The position numbers and the translations under genes are program-made. Under the pieces are notes generated by a model. It saw only the letters and a program-made list of their open reading frames with translations, did not search any database and was not told where the DNA came from. Positions 31,103-43,049 of a DNA stretch of 64,000 bases are shown here, one piece after another. This DNA is from Meloidogyne chitwoodi (taxonomy: Eukaryota; Nematoda; Chromadorea; Rhabditida; Meloidogynidae): the NCBI GenBank assembly GCA_015183035.1, contig JACZZP010000010.1:2294001-2358000 (forward strand), given 5' to 3'. Each line of letters opens with the position of its first letter. Positions within the stretch are counted from its first letter, which is position 1.

Positions 31103-34100
31103 ATGGCTAATGAGGATAAAAACAATTCAAAAGATTCGTCAGAAATTCTTCAATGTTCTACTACAAATGTTGATGATAAAAATGATCAAAATGGAGAAGA
31201 AAAATCATCAAATAATGGAACAAATGAAGATGAATTATTAGCACCGTCAGAGCCGAAAAAATTGAAAAAGGATACTTCAGGTTTCTTCTTTTAATTTTTT
31301 ACATTTAAAAAAAATTTAAGCTTTAAAATATGAACAAGTTTATTTACGAGCAATTCCACGTGGTTCTCAATATGAAAAATCATTTATGCATAGAGAAGTG
31401 ATTACACATGTTTTGTCAACAGAGTATATAATTTTTTTTTAATTAAAAATAAATTTTCATTTTTTTAGTAAAGATTTTATAATAACTGCAAGTCAGGATG
31501 GACATTTAAAATTTTGGAAAAAAAAGCATAATGAAGGGATTGAATTTGTTAAACATTTTCGATGTCATTTGAGTAATTTTATTTATTTTATAAAATAAAA
31601 TAATAAATTTTTTAGAAGAATTTTCTGATATAACTGTTAATCATAATGGATCGTTGTTGGCTACTTGTTGCACTCAGGATCGTTCTGTTAAAGTTTTTGA
31701 TGTTGTAAATTTTGATATGATTGTAAGTAAAATATTTTTTAATTTTTTAATAATAAAATTAATTTGAATCAATTTTTATCTTTTAGAACATGTTTAAATT
31801 TGAATTTAATCCAAAAATTGTTTGTTTTATTCATCAAGGTTTTTTTAATTATTTTTTTAAATTTTAATTTTGTTTTTTTTAGGTTCTGATCTTGTCAATG
31901 CATTGGCTGTATCTGATGCAAATTGTGGTAATATTATACTTGTAGATGCTAATGGAAGTAATGACCCTGTTCATTTACTTGATAAATTACATCAACGTCC
32001 AGTAATTTTAATGCAGGTTTACTTATTTTTATTTAAAAGATTTTTTGTATTGGCATTTTGGTTAAGTGGAAATATTATAGTTTACAGTATATTAAGTTGG
32101 AGGTTCGAATCCAACTGATAGCTATTAGCTTTGATTTTATAAATTCTTTAATGTATTCAATTTTTAAACTTGAAATGTTCAAATAAATTATAAAAAAAAT
32201 TTTTTCCTTAAGTATGCAACAATTCCTAACGTAACAATTTCTATTGATGATATGGGAATGGTTTGTTTATTTTAAATATTTTTGTTTTTAAAAAATATTA
32301 TTTTTATATTGAATATTGGTCTGGTACAAAAACAAATTATGAATTTCCAACTTCAGTTGACTTTAAATATAAAATGGATACTGATTTGTATGAATTTTGC
32401 AAGGTTTTTATTTAAATTTGTTTTTAAAATATTAAAAAAAAAGATAAAGAAAATTCCTCGTTCAATGTCAATAAGCCCTAATGGACAATTATTTGCTATA
32501 TTTGCGAGCAATTCTTTTATTTATATTTTTAATTTATTTAACGGAAAAATTATTCAAAAATTAGATGAAACAATTGAAAAATATATTCAAATGGGAAATG
32601 AAACAAAGTTTGTTTAAATTTAATTTTTATTTTTTTTTTATTTTTTAAGAGGAAATGGACTTCCAGTAATGGAATGGACTCGTAGAGTTGCTTTAGAAAA
32701 AGAAATGGCTACAAGAGATTCGACAGCTTTTCGTCATATAAAATTAATTTTTGATACTTCAAGTAATTTTATTATTTATCCAACACCTTTAGGAATTAAT
32801 GTTTTTAATTTGGTTACAAAACAAATTGTTAGACGAATTGGAACAAGTGAAAATTTGAGATTTTTTAGTTAGTGAATTTTTTAAATAATTTTTAATAATA
32901 TTTTAATTTTTTATTTTTAAAAAGATATTGCATTATGCCGAGCTGTTCCTAGTGTTACGGTTTAAAAATAAATTATTATTATTTTTTTACTTTTTTTTAA
33001 AAAGGAAAAATTACAAGGTGCAGCAACGAGTGCTCGTGTTGAAGCAGCTGAAAATCCAAATTTAAGAATATCTGAACCTGATCCAATGCTTGTATTTTTT
33101 AAATTTTGAGTAATTTAAAATTTATTATTTCTCAACAGTTGGCCACTGCTTACAGAAAAAATCGTTTTTATATTTTTACAAATGTTGAACCTTATGCTGA
33201 AGAAATTGATGGATCTTCTTCTTATAACAGAGATATATTCAATGAAAAGCCATTGAAGGAAGATATGATAACTGCGGTTGAATATGAAAATGCTTTGCAA
33301 CAATCAAGATTGAGTACACAGTTTGTTAATTTTTTTAAATTTTTTGGGGTTTAATTAATTGTATGGGAGATTTCTGCTAGCAATTAAAACTTGTAGGCTG
33401 GGGTATAAGATCTATTAAAAGAGAAACTTATAATGTCGCCTCTTAGCTCAGTGGAAGAGTGTCTGATTATGTGCTCTAACATGCAATGGTCTTCGCAGGT
33501 TCGATTCCTTCCCGGTGCCTAAACTTATATTTGTGTCTTTCTCTTATTTATGTTACGTTATAAATATTTTTAAAATAAAATTTATTTTTTTTCTTTAAGA
33601 GCAACAATTTTCACAACATATGGAGACATTGTTATTGAATTATATTCTGATAAAGCACCAAAAACTGTTGAAAATTTTTGTACACATTCAAGACGTGGTT
33701 ATTTTAATGGACATTCATTTCATCGAGTTATTAAAAATTTTATGATTCAGGTTTATTTTTTTAATTAAATTAATTTTAACTTTAAAAAAAATTCTTTAAA
33801 GACAGGCGATCCAACAGGAAAAGGGACAGGTGGTAATTCAATTTGGGGTGATGATTTTGAAGATGAATTTCATCCACAATTAAGACATGATCGAGCTTTT
33901 CGTGTTTCAATGGCAAATGCTGGACCAAATACTAATGGATCACAATTTTTTATAACTGTTTGTCCTGCTGAATGGTTAGATGGAAAAAATACAATTTTTG
34001 GACAAGTTTTGGAAGGTTTTAATGTTGTACAGGTTTTCTTTAATTTTTTTTTAATTTATATTTATCTATTAGAAAATTAATCAAGTACCTGTTCATGAAA

Positions 34101-34159
34101 AAAGTGGCAGACCACGAGACGAAATTTCAATAATTTCCATTTCGTTAAAAAATGCTTGA
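31103..34159 (+). CDS. cyn-15: PPWD1-type spliceosomal cyclophilin (WD40 + peptidyl-prolyl isomerase)
   Basis: Peptidyl-prolyl cis-trans isomerase associated with the spliceosome. After an acidic N-terminus, WD40-type segments follow: [40 protein letters not shown], and YWSG. Then comes the linker typical of PPWD1 ([10 protein letters not shown]). The C-terminal cyclophilin domain (about 33601-34159) has [71 protein letters not shown], and ends ISISLKNA. The catalytic Arg of FHRV and the FF/W pocket residues are present. Start at the ATG at 31103. The gene upstream ends 230 bp away and the next starts 183 bp downstream, so an operon is possible. Confidence 0.92.
32083..32122 (+). pseudogene. 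tRNA T-arm remnant in cyn-15 intron
   Basis: GTTGGAGGTTCGAATCCAAC is a perfect T-arm/box B hairpin in a long (about 195-nt) intron of cyn-15. No D-arm partner is convincing. Confidence 0.35.
33430..33522 (+). pseudogene. tRNA-like sequence in cyn-15 intron
   Basis: TTAGCTCAGTGGAAGAG (box A) and GGTTCGATTCC (box B) occur in order, about 50 bp apart. Arms flanking box B pair only partly (CAGG/CCTT), and the outer stem (CGCCTC/CGGTGCC) is imperfect. It could be an intron-containing or decayed tRNA. The host intron is about 280 nt. Confidence 0.45.
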
Positions 34160-34342
34160 AAATTGTAGTATTTTTCTACGTTATTTTTTTTTTATATTTA
34201 AAAATTTATTCTTTTAACGTTTTTTAAATTTATTTATTTTGTTTTACATATCAATTTTATTTATTTTTTATTTATTCATTTATAATTTTTTAAAATATTT
34301 TAAGCTTGTTGTATATAAAGACAGATAATTTATTTTTATTAA

Positions 34343-35328
34343 ATGAATGTTGAAGACTTTAAACCTGAAGAACTTTTAAGGTTTTTTTTTTAACTTTAAA
34401 AATTAAAAAAAATATATATAATTTTTAAGTTGTGGTATTGATGAGCGTACTGTTCGAGCTATTCAGCTTCGTTTTCCATTAAATAAAGATGGAAAGGGTG
34501 TACAAGAGAAGTTGACTAAAGCTGCAGATAACGAAGAAGATTCTAGGTTTTTAAAAATATTAAAAAAAATTTTTACTGGTTAAGTCTTACACATATTTTT
34601 TAGAATTAAAGACCAATGTAGTACTAGCAGTACAAATTCAACCCAAAATTTACTTGTTTCCTCGTCATTAGATGTTAATCAAATAAACAAATCTATTCAA
34701 CTTTCTGTGTGCTGTTGTGCATTCTTTCATGGGTTCAGTGGTATTTTTTTCTTAAATTTACTTGTAAGAAATGAATTTTTTTGTTTTCTTTTAAGAAATC
34801 GATCAACAAAGTATTGAAGCTCTTGAAAAAGTAATTAATGGAAAATTGAGCAAAATGTGTGAACAACTTAAAGCATTTGGAAATCGTTTGAAGCAAGAAA
34901 AGCCTGCAGAATTTAAGGTTAAATAAAAATAATTTATTTAAAGTAATGGATGGTATAGTGGGTAGTGGTGTTGATTTGTAATTTCATAGGACGTGGGTTC
35001 GATACCGTTTGGGTATCCTTAAGGTTTAAACGTTTTTGTTAAGTAAATTAAGTGTTAAAAAACAAATTTTAGGAATAAAATTTTTTTTTAATTTTTAAAA
35101 TTTTATTTTTTTAAATAGAATCCAGTTCATCAAGTCTTAGAAATGCATTTATTGCCCGTACAAGCTTTATTTGATTTTTATCGTTCTCGAGTGCTTGCTC
35201 CATTTGAATTACTTTTAAAAAAACAAAATAATAATAATAAAACAAATTTGACAAAAAATAATATTACAACAAATGAGAAAAAACAACAAAGAAGAAGAAA
35301 AAGAAAAAGGGGTAAGGATGATAATTAA
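34343..35328 (+). CDS. Uncharacterised conserved-looking protein
   Basis: Five exons in phase encode about 210 aa. The start ATG (34343) gives MNVEDFKPEELLSCGIDERT. A middle Ser/Thr/Asn-rich part is followed by a helical stretch (FSEIDQQSIEALEKVINGKL and KMCEQLKAFGNRLKQE). Next come VHQVLEMHLLPVQALFDFYR and VLAPFELLLKK, and a strongly basic tail (QQRRRKRKRGK) that suggests nuclear location. I do not recognise the family. It lies 183 bp downstream of cyn-15 in the same orientation, compatible with a nematode operon. The intron at 34920-35118 carries a tRNA-like remnant. Confidence 0.6.
34947..35022 (+). pseudogene. tRNA-like sequence in an intron
   Basis: GGATGGTATAGTGGGTAGTG (acceptor plus D-arm) ... 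GTGGGTTCGATACCG ... GGGTATCC gives box A and box B at tRNA spacing and a partly pairing acceptor stem (GGAT/ATCC). It is close to a real tRNA but the D and anticodon arms are irregular. Read as a tRNA-derived insertion or a weak tRNA gene. Confidence 0.5.
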
Positions 35329-35699
35329 AAAGAAAAAAAAATAAATTTTAAATTTTCCCCTAATTTTAAAAAATTAATTTTTTTATTTATTTATTTTTTT
35401 GAATAAAATTTTTAAATAATTAATTAAATTATTTATTCAATAAAAAAAAAAGAATATTTGAAAAATATAAAATATTAAAAAAAACAGAAAAAATAAATTT
35501 AATACACGAGAAAGAGAGATTTTTTATTAAAAAGCTCCATTAAAAATTAAAAAAAAATTATTATTTAAGAAAAAAAATAATTTGAAGGGGGAATGCTCTG
35601 ACCAAAATTAATTAATTAATTTATTTTTATAGAAATTTGAAAATAAAAAAGAAGAATGGAATGAAAATAAAAAAAAGAAAAAAAACCTTTTTTTATGCT

Positions 35700-37202
35700 C
35701 TATTTTTGTTGATTAACAACAACATCTTCATTATTACTTCCATTATTCATGTCCATTGTTAATGCTTGAACAATCCATGGATCATTTTTGGAGCCTTGTT
35801 TAAATTCATCTCTGGTTAGTTTTCCATCAAAATTCTTTTTTTTTTAATTAAAATAAAAATTAAATTTTTTTAATTAATTATTTAAAATCAATTTTTAATT
35901 TAATCCAACTCTCACAGCTTTTTTAAATTAACTAAAAAAAATGTATTATTTAAAAAAGCTACTAGTTGGATTTTTTTTTAAATTATTTTTTTATTTTTTA
36001 AATTATTTTTACCAAATCCATATTTGCAAAAATCTTTTCTACACGTTTTTGGGGAGTATCTTCATCTTTGGGTAATTCTAACATATTTCCAATCATACTA
36101 TAAATTGCATCTACAATCTAAAATTTTTTATTTTTAAATTAATTAATATTAATTAATTTTTACATCTGCCATTTCTGCTTTTGTAATAAAACCATCTTTG
36201 TCTACATCATAAAGAGAAAATGCCCCTTTTTTAAAAAAATAAAAAAAATTAATTTTATTTATTAAAATTTAATTTAGAGTTGCTTAGGTAACAATTTTAT
36301 TTTAAAGTTTATTTGTGAGAAAAAATAAAACTTTAATTAAATAAAATTAAAAAATAATTCTCTCTTACATTCTAATTTTTCATCTAAAGTCCCTCTTGAA
36401 GTAATTGAAAGTGCTAAATATATATTTATATTTTTTAATTTTTTTAATTATTTTTTTAAATTTTATATTTTCTTTAAAACTATTATTTTTTTAATTAAAT
36501 TATGTATTTTTTTTCTTTTTTTTTTCTTCTCGCTAACCTGCAATAAATTCTTTGAATGAAATGTGACCATCCTAATTTAAATTAAATTTTATTTATTTTT
36601 AATTTAAAAAAAAATTAACTCTATTATCATCAAAAACATTAAAAACAAAAGAGGCAAATTTTGAAGGATCTCCATTTGGAAAAAATTGTCGATAAATATT
36701 TTGAAATTCATCAAGCTTTTAAATTAAAAAATTTAATTAATTTAAAAAAAAAAGAAAACTTTTAATTCTCCAGTGGGGCAATCACGTACAAAATCCTTTT
36801 TTTTTTTAAAAAAATAAATAATTTAATTAATTTTAATTTTATTTTTATTTTTACCTTATACCATTTTCTTAATTCTTTTCTTGTAAAATATGTTTTTTGT
36901 TCCAAATCAATTAATTCTTCTTGTGTTAATTTTTTATTTGCTTTTTTTCTTTTTTCTTTGTTTAATCTTCTTTGTTTATTATTATTTTTTCTATTATTAT
37001 TTTTTAATTTTTCATTTTTTTGAAAAATTTCATTTTCTTCTTCTTCTTCTTTTTCTTCTTTTTTATTAGTTGTTGTTGTTATTTCTTGAATATTATTATT
37101 TAAATTATTATTATTTAAATTAATTGATTCTTTTGTTGTTATTGTTCTTTTTTCACGGCTAATATTATTATTTCGATTAAATTTACTATTATTTTTTCCC
37201 AT
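35700..37202 (-). CDS. Neuronal calcium sensor (NCS-1-like EF-hand protein) with N-terminal insertion
   Basis: Calcium-binding membrane-associated sensor. MGKNNSKF gives an N-myristoylation-type start (MGxxxS). The conserved core follows: [20 protein letters not shown], then [17 protein letters not shown] and EF-hands with loops [18 protein letters not shown] and [29 protein letters not shown] and [13 protein letters not shown] are further NCS hallmarks, and the tail is [14 protein letters not shown]-hand 1 is the degenerate CPTG type, as in the family. Unusual: about 90 residues of Asn/Lys/Glu low complexity lie between MGKNNSK and the first helix, so the protein is about 280 residues rather than 190. 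Whether it is ncs-1 or a sister gene is unclear. Confidence 0.85.
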
Positions 37203-37304
37203 CTAAAAATAAATAATTTTTGAGGTTTCTAGGCTATTTTTTACATTTTTTATTTTTATTAAACTAAACAAGTTGGAATATTTAGAGTTTTCTGTAAAGT
37301 TGTT

Positions 37305-37392
37305 TTATGGTTAAGTTGGTATCGCCTCCGCCTGGGTGTGTCGCGCGTTCTCCCAAAGGGAGACGAAGGTTCGATTCCTTCTGTAATCTATT
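37305..37392 (+). tRNA. Possible class II (long variable arm) tRNA
   Basis: Box A-like TGGTTAAGTTGGTATCG and a perfect 5-bp T-stem GAAGG-TTCGATT-CCTTC are present. A variable-arm-like hairpin TCTCCC-AAAG-GGGAGA lies just before the T-arm, as in tRNA-Ser/Leu. The anticodon stem and acceptor stem are poorly paired in my reading, so it may be a decayed copy. Confidence 0.4.
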
Positions 37393-38812
37393 GATTTTTG
37401 TAGTCGATTATTTGTGTTTAAATAATTTTTTTTATTTTAAATTTTTTAATTAAAGTTAAATTATTTTTGGGGAATTTTTTTTTGAAGTAAATTATAAAAA
37501 AATATTTTTAGAGTAATTAAAAAAAAATTTTTTTTCTTTAGCCAATTGGTTAAAATAAATTGAGAGGAAAAGATTTTATTTAATTTTTTTTTAAATATAT
37601 TTTTATATATGTCATCATTAGAGAATGGGGGATATATTTTTAAAAAAGAAATAATTATTTAATTTTCAATTTTCAATTTTTTTAACACCGGAAAAACGTC
37701 TTTCTATCTTTTTTATTTTTTAAATATTTTTTCACCTCTAATTATTATTTATTTATTATAAATGTGTTAAGAAGAAGAGCTTTTTTTATATTTTTAAAAA
37801 AAAAAGATAATATTAATTTTAAAAATATATATTGATTTTTTTAAAATAATTTTTAATTTAAAAATGAGAAAATGTGTGTTTAAAAATAAATTAATATTAT
37901 TTTTGGGAAGGCACAAAATAACCTTTTATTAATTAATTTAAAATAAATAATATTTTTAGAAAAAAAAAGAAAAACGGAAAAAATAAGCTTAAAAAAAATA
38001 AAATAATTTAGTTTTCACGTCACAAATAATAATAATAATTATTATTATTATTTATATTGATGGCACAGCTGGGTTTATTATTAATTTTTAAAAATATTTT
38101 TTATTTTTCTTCTATTTTTTTTTAAAAAAGAAAAAAAATTAATTATTTAAAATTAAATGAGAGATTTTTTATTTATTTTTTAAATTAGGTAACCTTAACT
38201 TTTTTTATATTAATAAAAAAGTGTATTTTTTTATTAAAATTTTTGTGCTTTAAACTCTCTAAAATATACACATTTTTTGATAAAAATAGAAAAAATAAAT
38301 TTAAAAATGTTTAAATTAAATTTAGAAAAAAAAAGAAATTTGAACGGGGCAAAAACTGTTAAATAAATAAATATTATTTTTGTTTATTTTAATTCAGAAA
38401 AAAGTTAGATAAATTTTAAAAAAATTAAGAAAAATTATTTAAATAAAGATTTTATTTTTGAATAATTAATTAAATTAATTTTTATTAAAAAATAAATAAA
38501 AATGTTTTTTTTATTAAAATTGACTTTTTGTCTTTTTTTTCGAATATAAATTGTTGTTAAAAAAATAAAAAGCATTTTTATTTTCTTTCCAAAAAAGTCA
38601 ATGAAGTATAATAAAATATATTAATTTATTAAAAAATATTTTTAAAAAAAAACTTGTTTTTTTTTAAAATAAATATTAGAGGAGGAAATTGTGTTTTTTT
38701 TTATTTTTACTTTATTATTAATGAAAAGAAAATATTTATTTATTTTTTAATAATGTCTATTTTTATTATTAGATGTTTTTTTGACAATTTTTAGAAAAAT
38801 AAATAAGACACT

Positions 38813-38870
38813 CAAATGTCTGTACCGAACTGTCCTGGCACTCAAACTTTTGTACCGAACTGTCCTATAC
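38813..38870. repeat. Short tandem duplication (CACTCAAA...TGTACCGAACTGTCCT)
   Basis: Two adjacent units of about 29 bp: CACTCAAATGTCTGTACCGA/ACTGTCCT then CACTCAAACTTTTGTACCGA/ACTGTCCT. No coding signal around them. Confidence 0.7.
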
Positions 38871-40205
38871 TATCTATAAATACCTGGTTATTTGGGAGAA
38901 AAAACTGAGGGGGGAAACGATAAATTAAAAAAGTTTTTTTTTCGATAATAATCAAAAAAGCGGCGGAAATGAGAAAAAAAAATTAAATGAAGAATTAATT
39001 TCTTCTTCCTCTCGATAAGGAGAGAAACTTTAAATTAAAAAAAATATTTTTAGGAAGCCATAAACTTTTTTTTTAATTTTAAAATTGTTATAAAAGGATA
39101 AAAAAAAATAAATTTTTTAAGTAAAAAGCACTTTCGACTAATTTCTTTTTTTTCATTAAAGATGGATTATTTTTTATTTTTTTAAACTATTTTTAATTAT
39201 AATTTTATTTTTTATTTGCGCGAGAGTGTTTTGTACTTTTAAATTAAATAAATTAAAAAAAGTCTAGGAGCATTTAAAAATAAGGGAGACAGTTTGACAC
39301 CTGTTTTGAGTGTTTCTAAAACTTTTTTGATGAAAGGATATATTTATTAGAATTTAAAAAAATTGTTAAAAATTTTCAATTAAAATTATAAAAAGAAAAT
39401 TCTAAAAAAAAAAGTTTCTCGCGTTGAAACGTCCAACGAGATCTTATTAAATAAAATGAAAAATATATTTTAATATAAAAATGTCAAAGTATATTAAAAA
39501 TAAAAAAGTTGTCGCTTTTAATCCGTTGTTGGCATTTCATTTGTATTTATTATTTTTTTGGAAAGAGAAGAGAAAAGAGAGAAAGAGGCTTCTTCATTTA
39601 TTCATTCATTCCCCCACTTCATTTATTTTTAACGTCAATAACGTGTCAAAAAAGGGGAGGGGAAAAAGGGATGAAAAATGGTATAGAAAAGAGGGGGAAG
39701 TTAGAGAGAGTTTTTTACGCGCAGATGGATTAGTAAAATGTAATAATAAATAATAATAATATTATTTTTATTTTTTTGTGTGGAACCTTTTTTTTTTTGA
39801 CTTTTTGCGTTTTTTGATTGTGAACAACTTTTATAAAAAAGTGAAAAAAATGTGTATAATTTAATAAAGAGAAAATTTAATTTATGAAAAAATAAAGGAA
39901 TGAATGAAAATAATATTTTTAAGATTAAAATGTTAAAAAGATTACGGAAATTTCAAAAAATTTTAAGCCTAACCTTTTTCCCCTAAAAATCTACTGTACT
40001 TTTTATAGTCAAAAGGCGTTTAACCGTCCTTTTTTAAATAATACACTCAAAACTCACTCTCAACTGACTTTTATTTTTTCTTCATTTTTGTAATTTTGTC
40101 TTTTTCTTTGTCTATGATATTTTTTGCATCTTTCTTACTAACTATTTTTGGGGTCAAAGATTATAAGTAGTACAAAACTTTTCCATATGATATAACCTAG
40201 AAGAT

Positions 40206-40244
40206 CAACTAAAGGTTTATTGCCTAACTAAAGGTTTATTGCCT
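40206..40244. repeat. 19-bp tandem duplication
   Basis: AACTAAAGGTTTATTGCCT occurs twice back to back, about 350 bp upstream of the glutathione peroxidase start. Confidence 0.7.
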
Positions 40245-40593
40245 AAAATATCAATTCAGGATTAAAAAATTTTCTCCAATAAATTTTTTAATTTTATTCT
40301 TCTTTTTAATATTTACATTTTTGTTATGTTTTTTTTTTGATGACTAATCAATTTTCATCATTTAATACATGTTGATCTTTTGGGTTTTGATATTGTTGTT
40401 GTTTACTCCCTCCAAAGTAAACAAACAACTCAGCAAAATAATAATATCCTTCTCTCTCATTTTGTATACTCTCTAAATTTTTTCTCTTATTTTTCTATAC
40501 TCTCTCTCTTTGTTTTTATTATCAGAAAAATATTAAGAAATATGTACATACCTATACAAGTTACTCCTTTTTTTCCTCTTAGATTTGTATAAA

Positions 40594-41376
40594 ATGTTTT
40601 CGCGTATATTGCTGAACAATTATAATAAAGTCATACCATCATCATTTTATATTATTCACAGTTTTGACAAAAATATAAATTTTATTGCTTCTATTAGCAC
40701 AAAAACTGAAGAAAAAATGGCTGATAATAAGACAATTTATAATTTTGAGGCCAAGGATATTGATGACAAAGTTGTTAAGATGGACATCTACAAGTATAGT
40801 TTTGTTAAAAAAAGAATAAATAAATTTTATCCTTTAGGGGACGAGTTGTCTTAATTGTGAATGTGGCATCCGAATGTGGATTTACCAAGACTAATTATCC
40901 ACAAATGAAGGATCTTCTCGAGAAATATAAGGATAAAGGACTTTCTATTGCTTGCTTTCCATGCAATCAGGTTTTTTTAGATATCTGGTCCTCAATACAC
41001 CCGAAAATTGTTTTTCTTGTTAAGAGAAAGGGTTTAATACGTTTTGATTATAAAATTATTTTAATGAGTTTCTTTTGCTCTTTTTTAGTTTAACAGTCAA
41101 GAGCCAGGGACTAATGCAGAGATTAAAAAGTTTATCAACGAAAAGTTCAGCTTTTATCCTGACTTGTATGCAAAAATTGATGTGAATGGGAAAAATGCTC
41201 ATCCACTTTGGGAATTTTTGAAGAACGCTCAGCATGGAACTTTGGTTGATATGATTAAATGGAATTTTACCAAATTTTTGGTCAATAAGGAAGGAATTCC
41301 AGTTAGTCGTCATGCACCAACTGAAGAACCGGAAAAATTGGAGCCTGAAATTAAGAAACTTTTGGGAGTGATGTAA
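40594..41376 (+). CDS. Glutathione peroxidase (Cys-type)
   Basis: Thiol peroxidase reducing hydroperoxides. Exons: 40594-about 40793, a second from about 40840 to 40970, and a third from about 41090 to 41376. Signature residues: [10 protein letters not shown] with Cys in place of selenocysteine, ACFPCNQF with the Gln, and [10 protein letters not shown] with the Trp/Asn, completing the catalytic set. From the ATG at 40594 there are about 40 extra residues (MFSRILLNN...) with basic and hydrophobic character before a second Met ([19 protein letters not shown]) at about 40717. That second Met would give the usual cytosolic length, so dual mitochondrial/cytosolic isoforms are plausible. It ends KKLLGVM. 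Confidence 0.9.
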
Positions 41377-43049
41377 AGAAAAGGGAGACAATTAAAAAAT
41401 AAAGAAATTTTGTTTGACTTTTAAGGTTATTATTTTATTAGTAATTTTTTTTAATTTGAAAAAAGGTCCTTTTTATAAAAGGTTATTTTAAAGAGTAAAG
41501 ATGTTAAATGCTTTATTAATTTTTGAGAGAAAAAAACATTTTTTTGTAAAGGGGAGAAAGGGACACGCCCGACTAGGCGCCGGCCAACTGACCGCAATTA
41601 GTCTCTAGTTTCCACTTTATCTCTAATTCTCTTCATTAGATATATTATTGCGCGTCCAGTCGGCCGGCGCCTAGTCGGGCTGTACCCGGGGAGAAAGTAT
41701 TTAAAAATGACTATAAAATTTGCATTTAATATCAAGTATAAATATACTTAAACAAAACTCATTTTGACTTTCAATTGAATAAATATAAATTTTGATGTTT
41801 TTGTGTTTTTATATATTTTGTTTTTTTAACAAATAATATTTTATTAATTTTTTTTGAAAAAACTCTTCATTTTTGAATATTTTTTTTTCAACTCCCAGAG
41901 GAGTTGAAAAAAATGATATCTTGATTAGTAACAAAATTTTTTGTTATTTTAAAAGAAAATTATCAAAAAAGAAGATTTTAAAAGTTTTTTTAAAAAAATA
42001 AATAAGAGGAAAGTTTTTCTTGTGATATGCTTTTCCTTTATTTTTCAAGGAGGATTGAGAGGGGAAAGTTTTTGAAAAAATTTTTTGCTGTAGATGAAAG
42101 GGGAGAAATTTTCGAATATTTTAGTGTTTTTAAGGAAAATAAATTTATCTAATTTTTTTATAAAGAAAAATTCATTTTGTTTTGTATTTTTTTTTTAAAT
42201 TTATTTTTTGTAATCCAATTTTCTTTATTTTCCTTTTTTTAGTACCAATTGTGTATGTGTTTACAAACAATTAGATGTTTTGGAGGGGAGAGAAATAAAA
42301 GAAAATTAATAGAAAATTGTTTTAGAATAAAAATGAAAAAAAAGAGAAAAGGAAAGGACTAAAATTAAATTTTTTTTATTATTTAGTGAAGGAGTAAAAA
42401 GTGGAAAAAATAGCTCCCCAACTTTAAAAAATTTTTGAATAGATATTTTTTCGACTTTTCGGTTGTCCTGAGGGTTAATTTAAGAAGATTAAAGTTTATT
42501 TTTAAAATAAAGGGAGATAAACAAGTCTCAAAAATTTTGAAGAATTAAAAACCGTCAAAATACTTTATTTTTTTTTAGTATAAAAATATTAACATTTTTA
42601 CTAGGCTCAAAATGGCGAAAAGATGAATATAAAAATTCGGGGGGAGAATTTAATAAATCGTTTACTTTTTAAAGGAAGAGAAATTTTTTGTTTAAAAAAG
42701 GGGAAGAATTTTTAATTTAAATATATTGTGGTCATACAAATATAATCGAATTTTTATTAATTTAATATAATTTCCTGGGGACTAGAGTTTAATAAATTCA
42801 GAGTGTTTTGAAAAAGAATTTTAATACCTATCCACCTATCCCCCGTTAAAGTTTGTGGAATCACCCTTGAACAAAAAAAAAGCTGTTAATCTCTAATAAT
42901 CCTAATTAACTCGATAATAAGTGAAAAAGATTCGATTAATTATATAATTTCCAAAAGAATTTACAGAGGACTTTCTTTTAAATTTAAATACAACCTTTTG
43001 TCTGTCTTTTATAATGTTTTCTTTATTAAATTCTTTTCTTTTCCAATAT
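41377..43049. other. Intergenic DNA, gpx to TPD52-like gene
   Basis: About 1.7 kb of A/T-rich sequence with no supported gene, apart from the GC-rich palindromic element at 41567-41680. The genes on each side converge, so most of it is 3' flank. Confidence 0.6.
41567..41680. mobile_element. MITE-like element with perfect 19-bp GC-rich inverted ends, family B
   Basis: The left end GCCCGACTAGGCGCCGGCC (41567-41585) is matched exactly by its reverse complement at 41662-41680; each arm contains GGCGCC. The interior of about 76 bp contains CTTTATCTCTAATTCTCTTC, the reverse complement of a stretch upstream of both ndx-4 copies (about 4225 and 19045). Such GC-rich ends stand out in DNA of this composition. 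Confidence 0.75.

Larger units (their letters stand above)
37203..40593. other. Gene-poor AT-rich region
   Basis: About 3.4 kb without a supported protein gene. It holds a tRNA-like sequence (37305-37392) and two short tandem duplications (about 38813-38868 and 40206-40244). Open frames at 39481-39753 and 40380-40592 are basic or Phe-rich with no domain or splicing context. It separates two divergent promoters (the minus-strand NCS gene and glutathione peroxidase) and probably contains their 5' regulatory DNA. Confidence 0.6.

Noticed and set aside
39481..39753. 90-codon open frame with Lys/Arg/Glu-rich sequence
   Set aside because: No domain, no splice context, two overlapping frames of similar length; likely noncoding.
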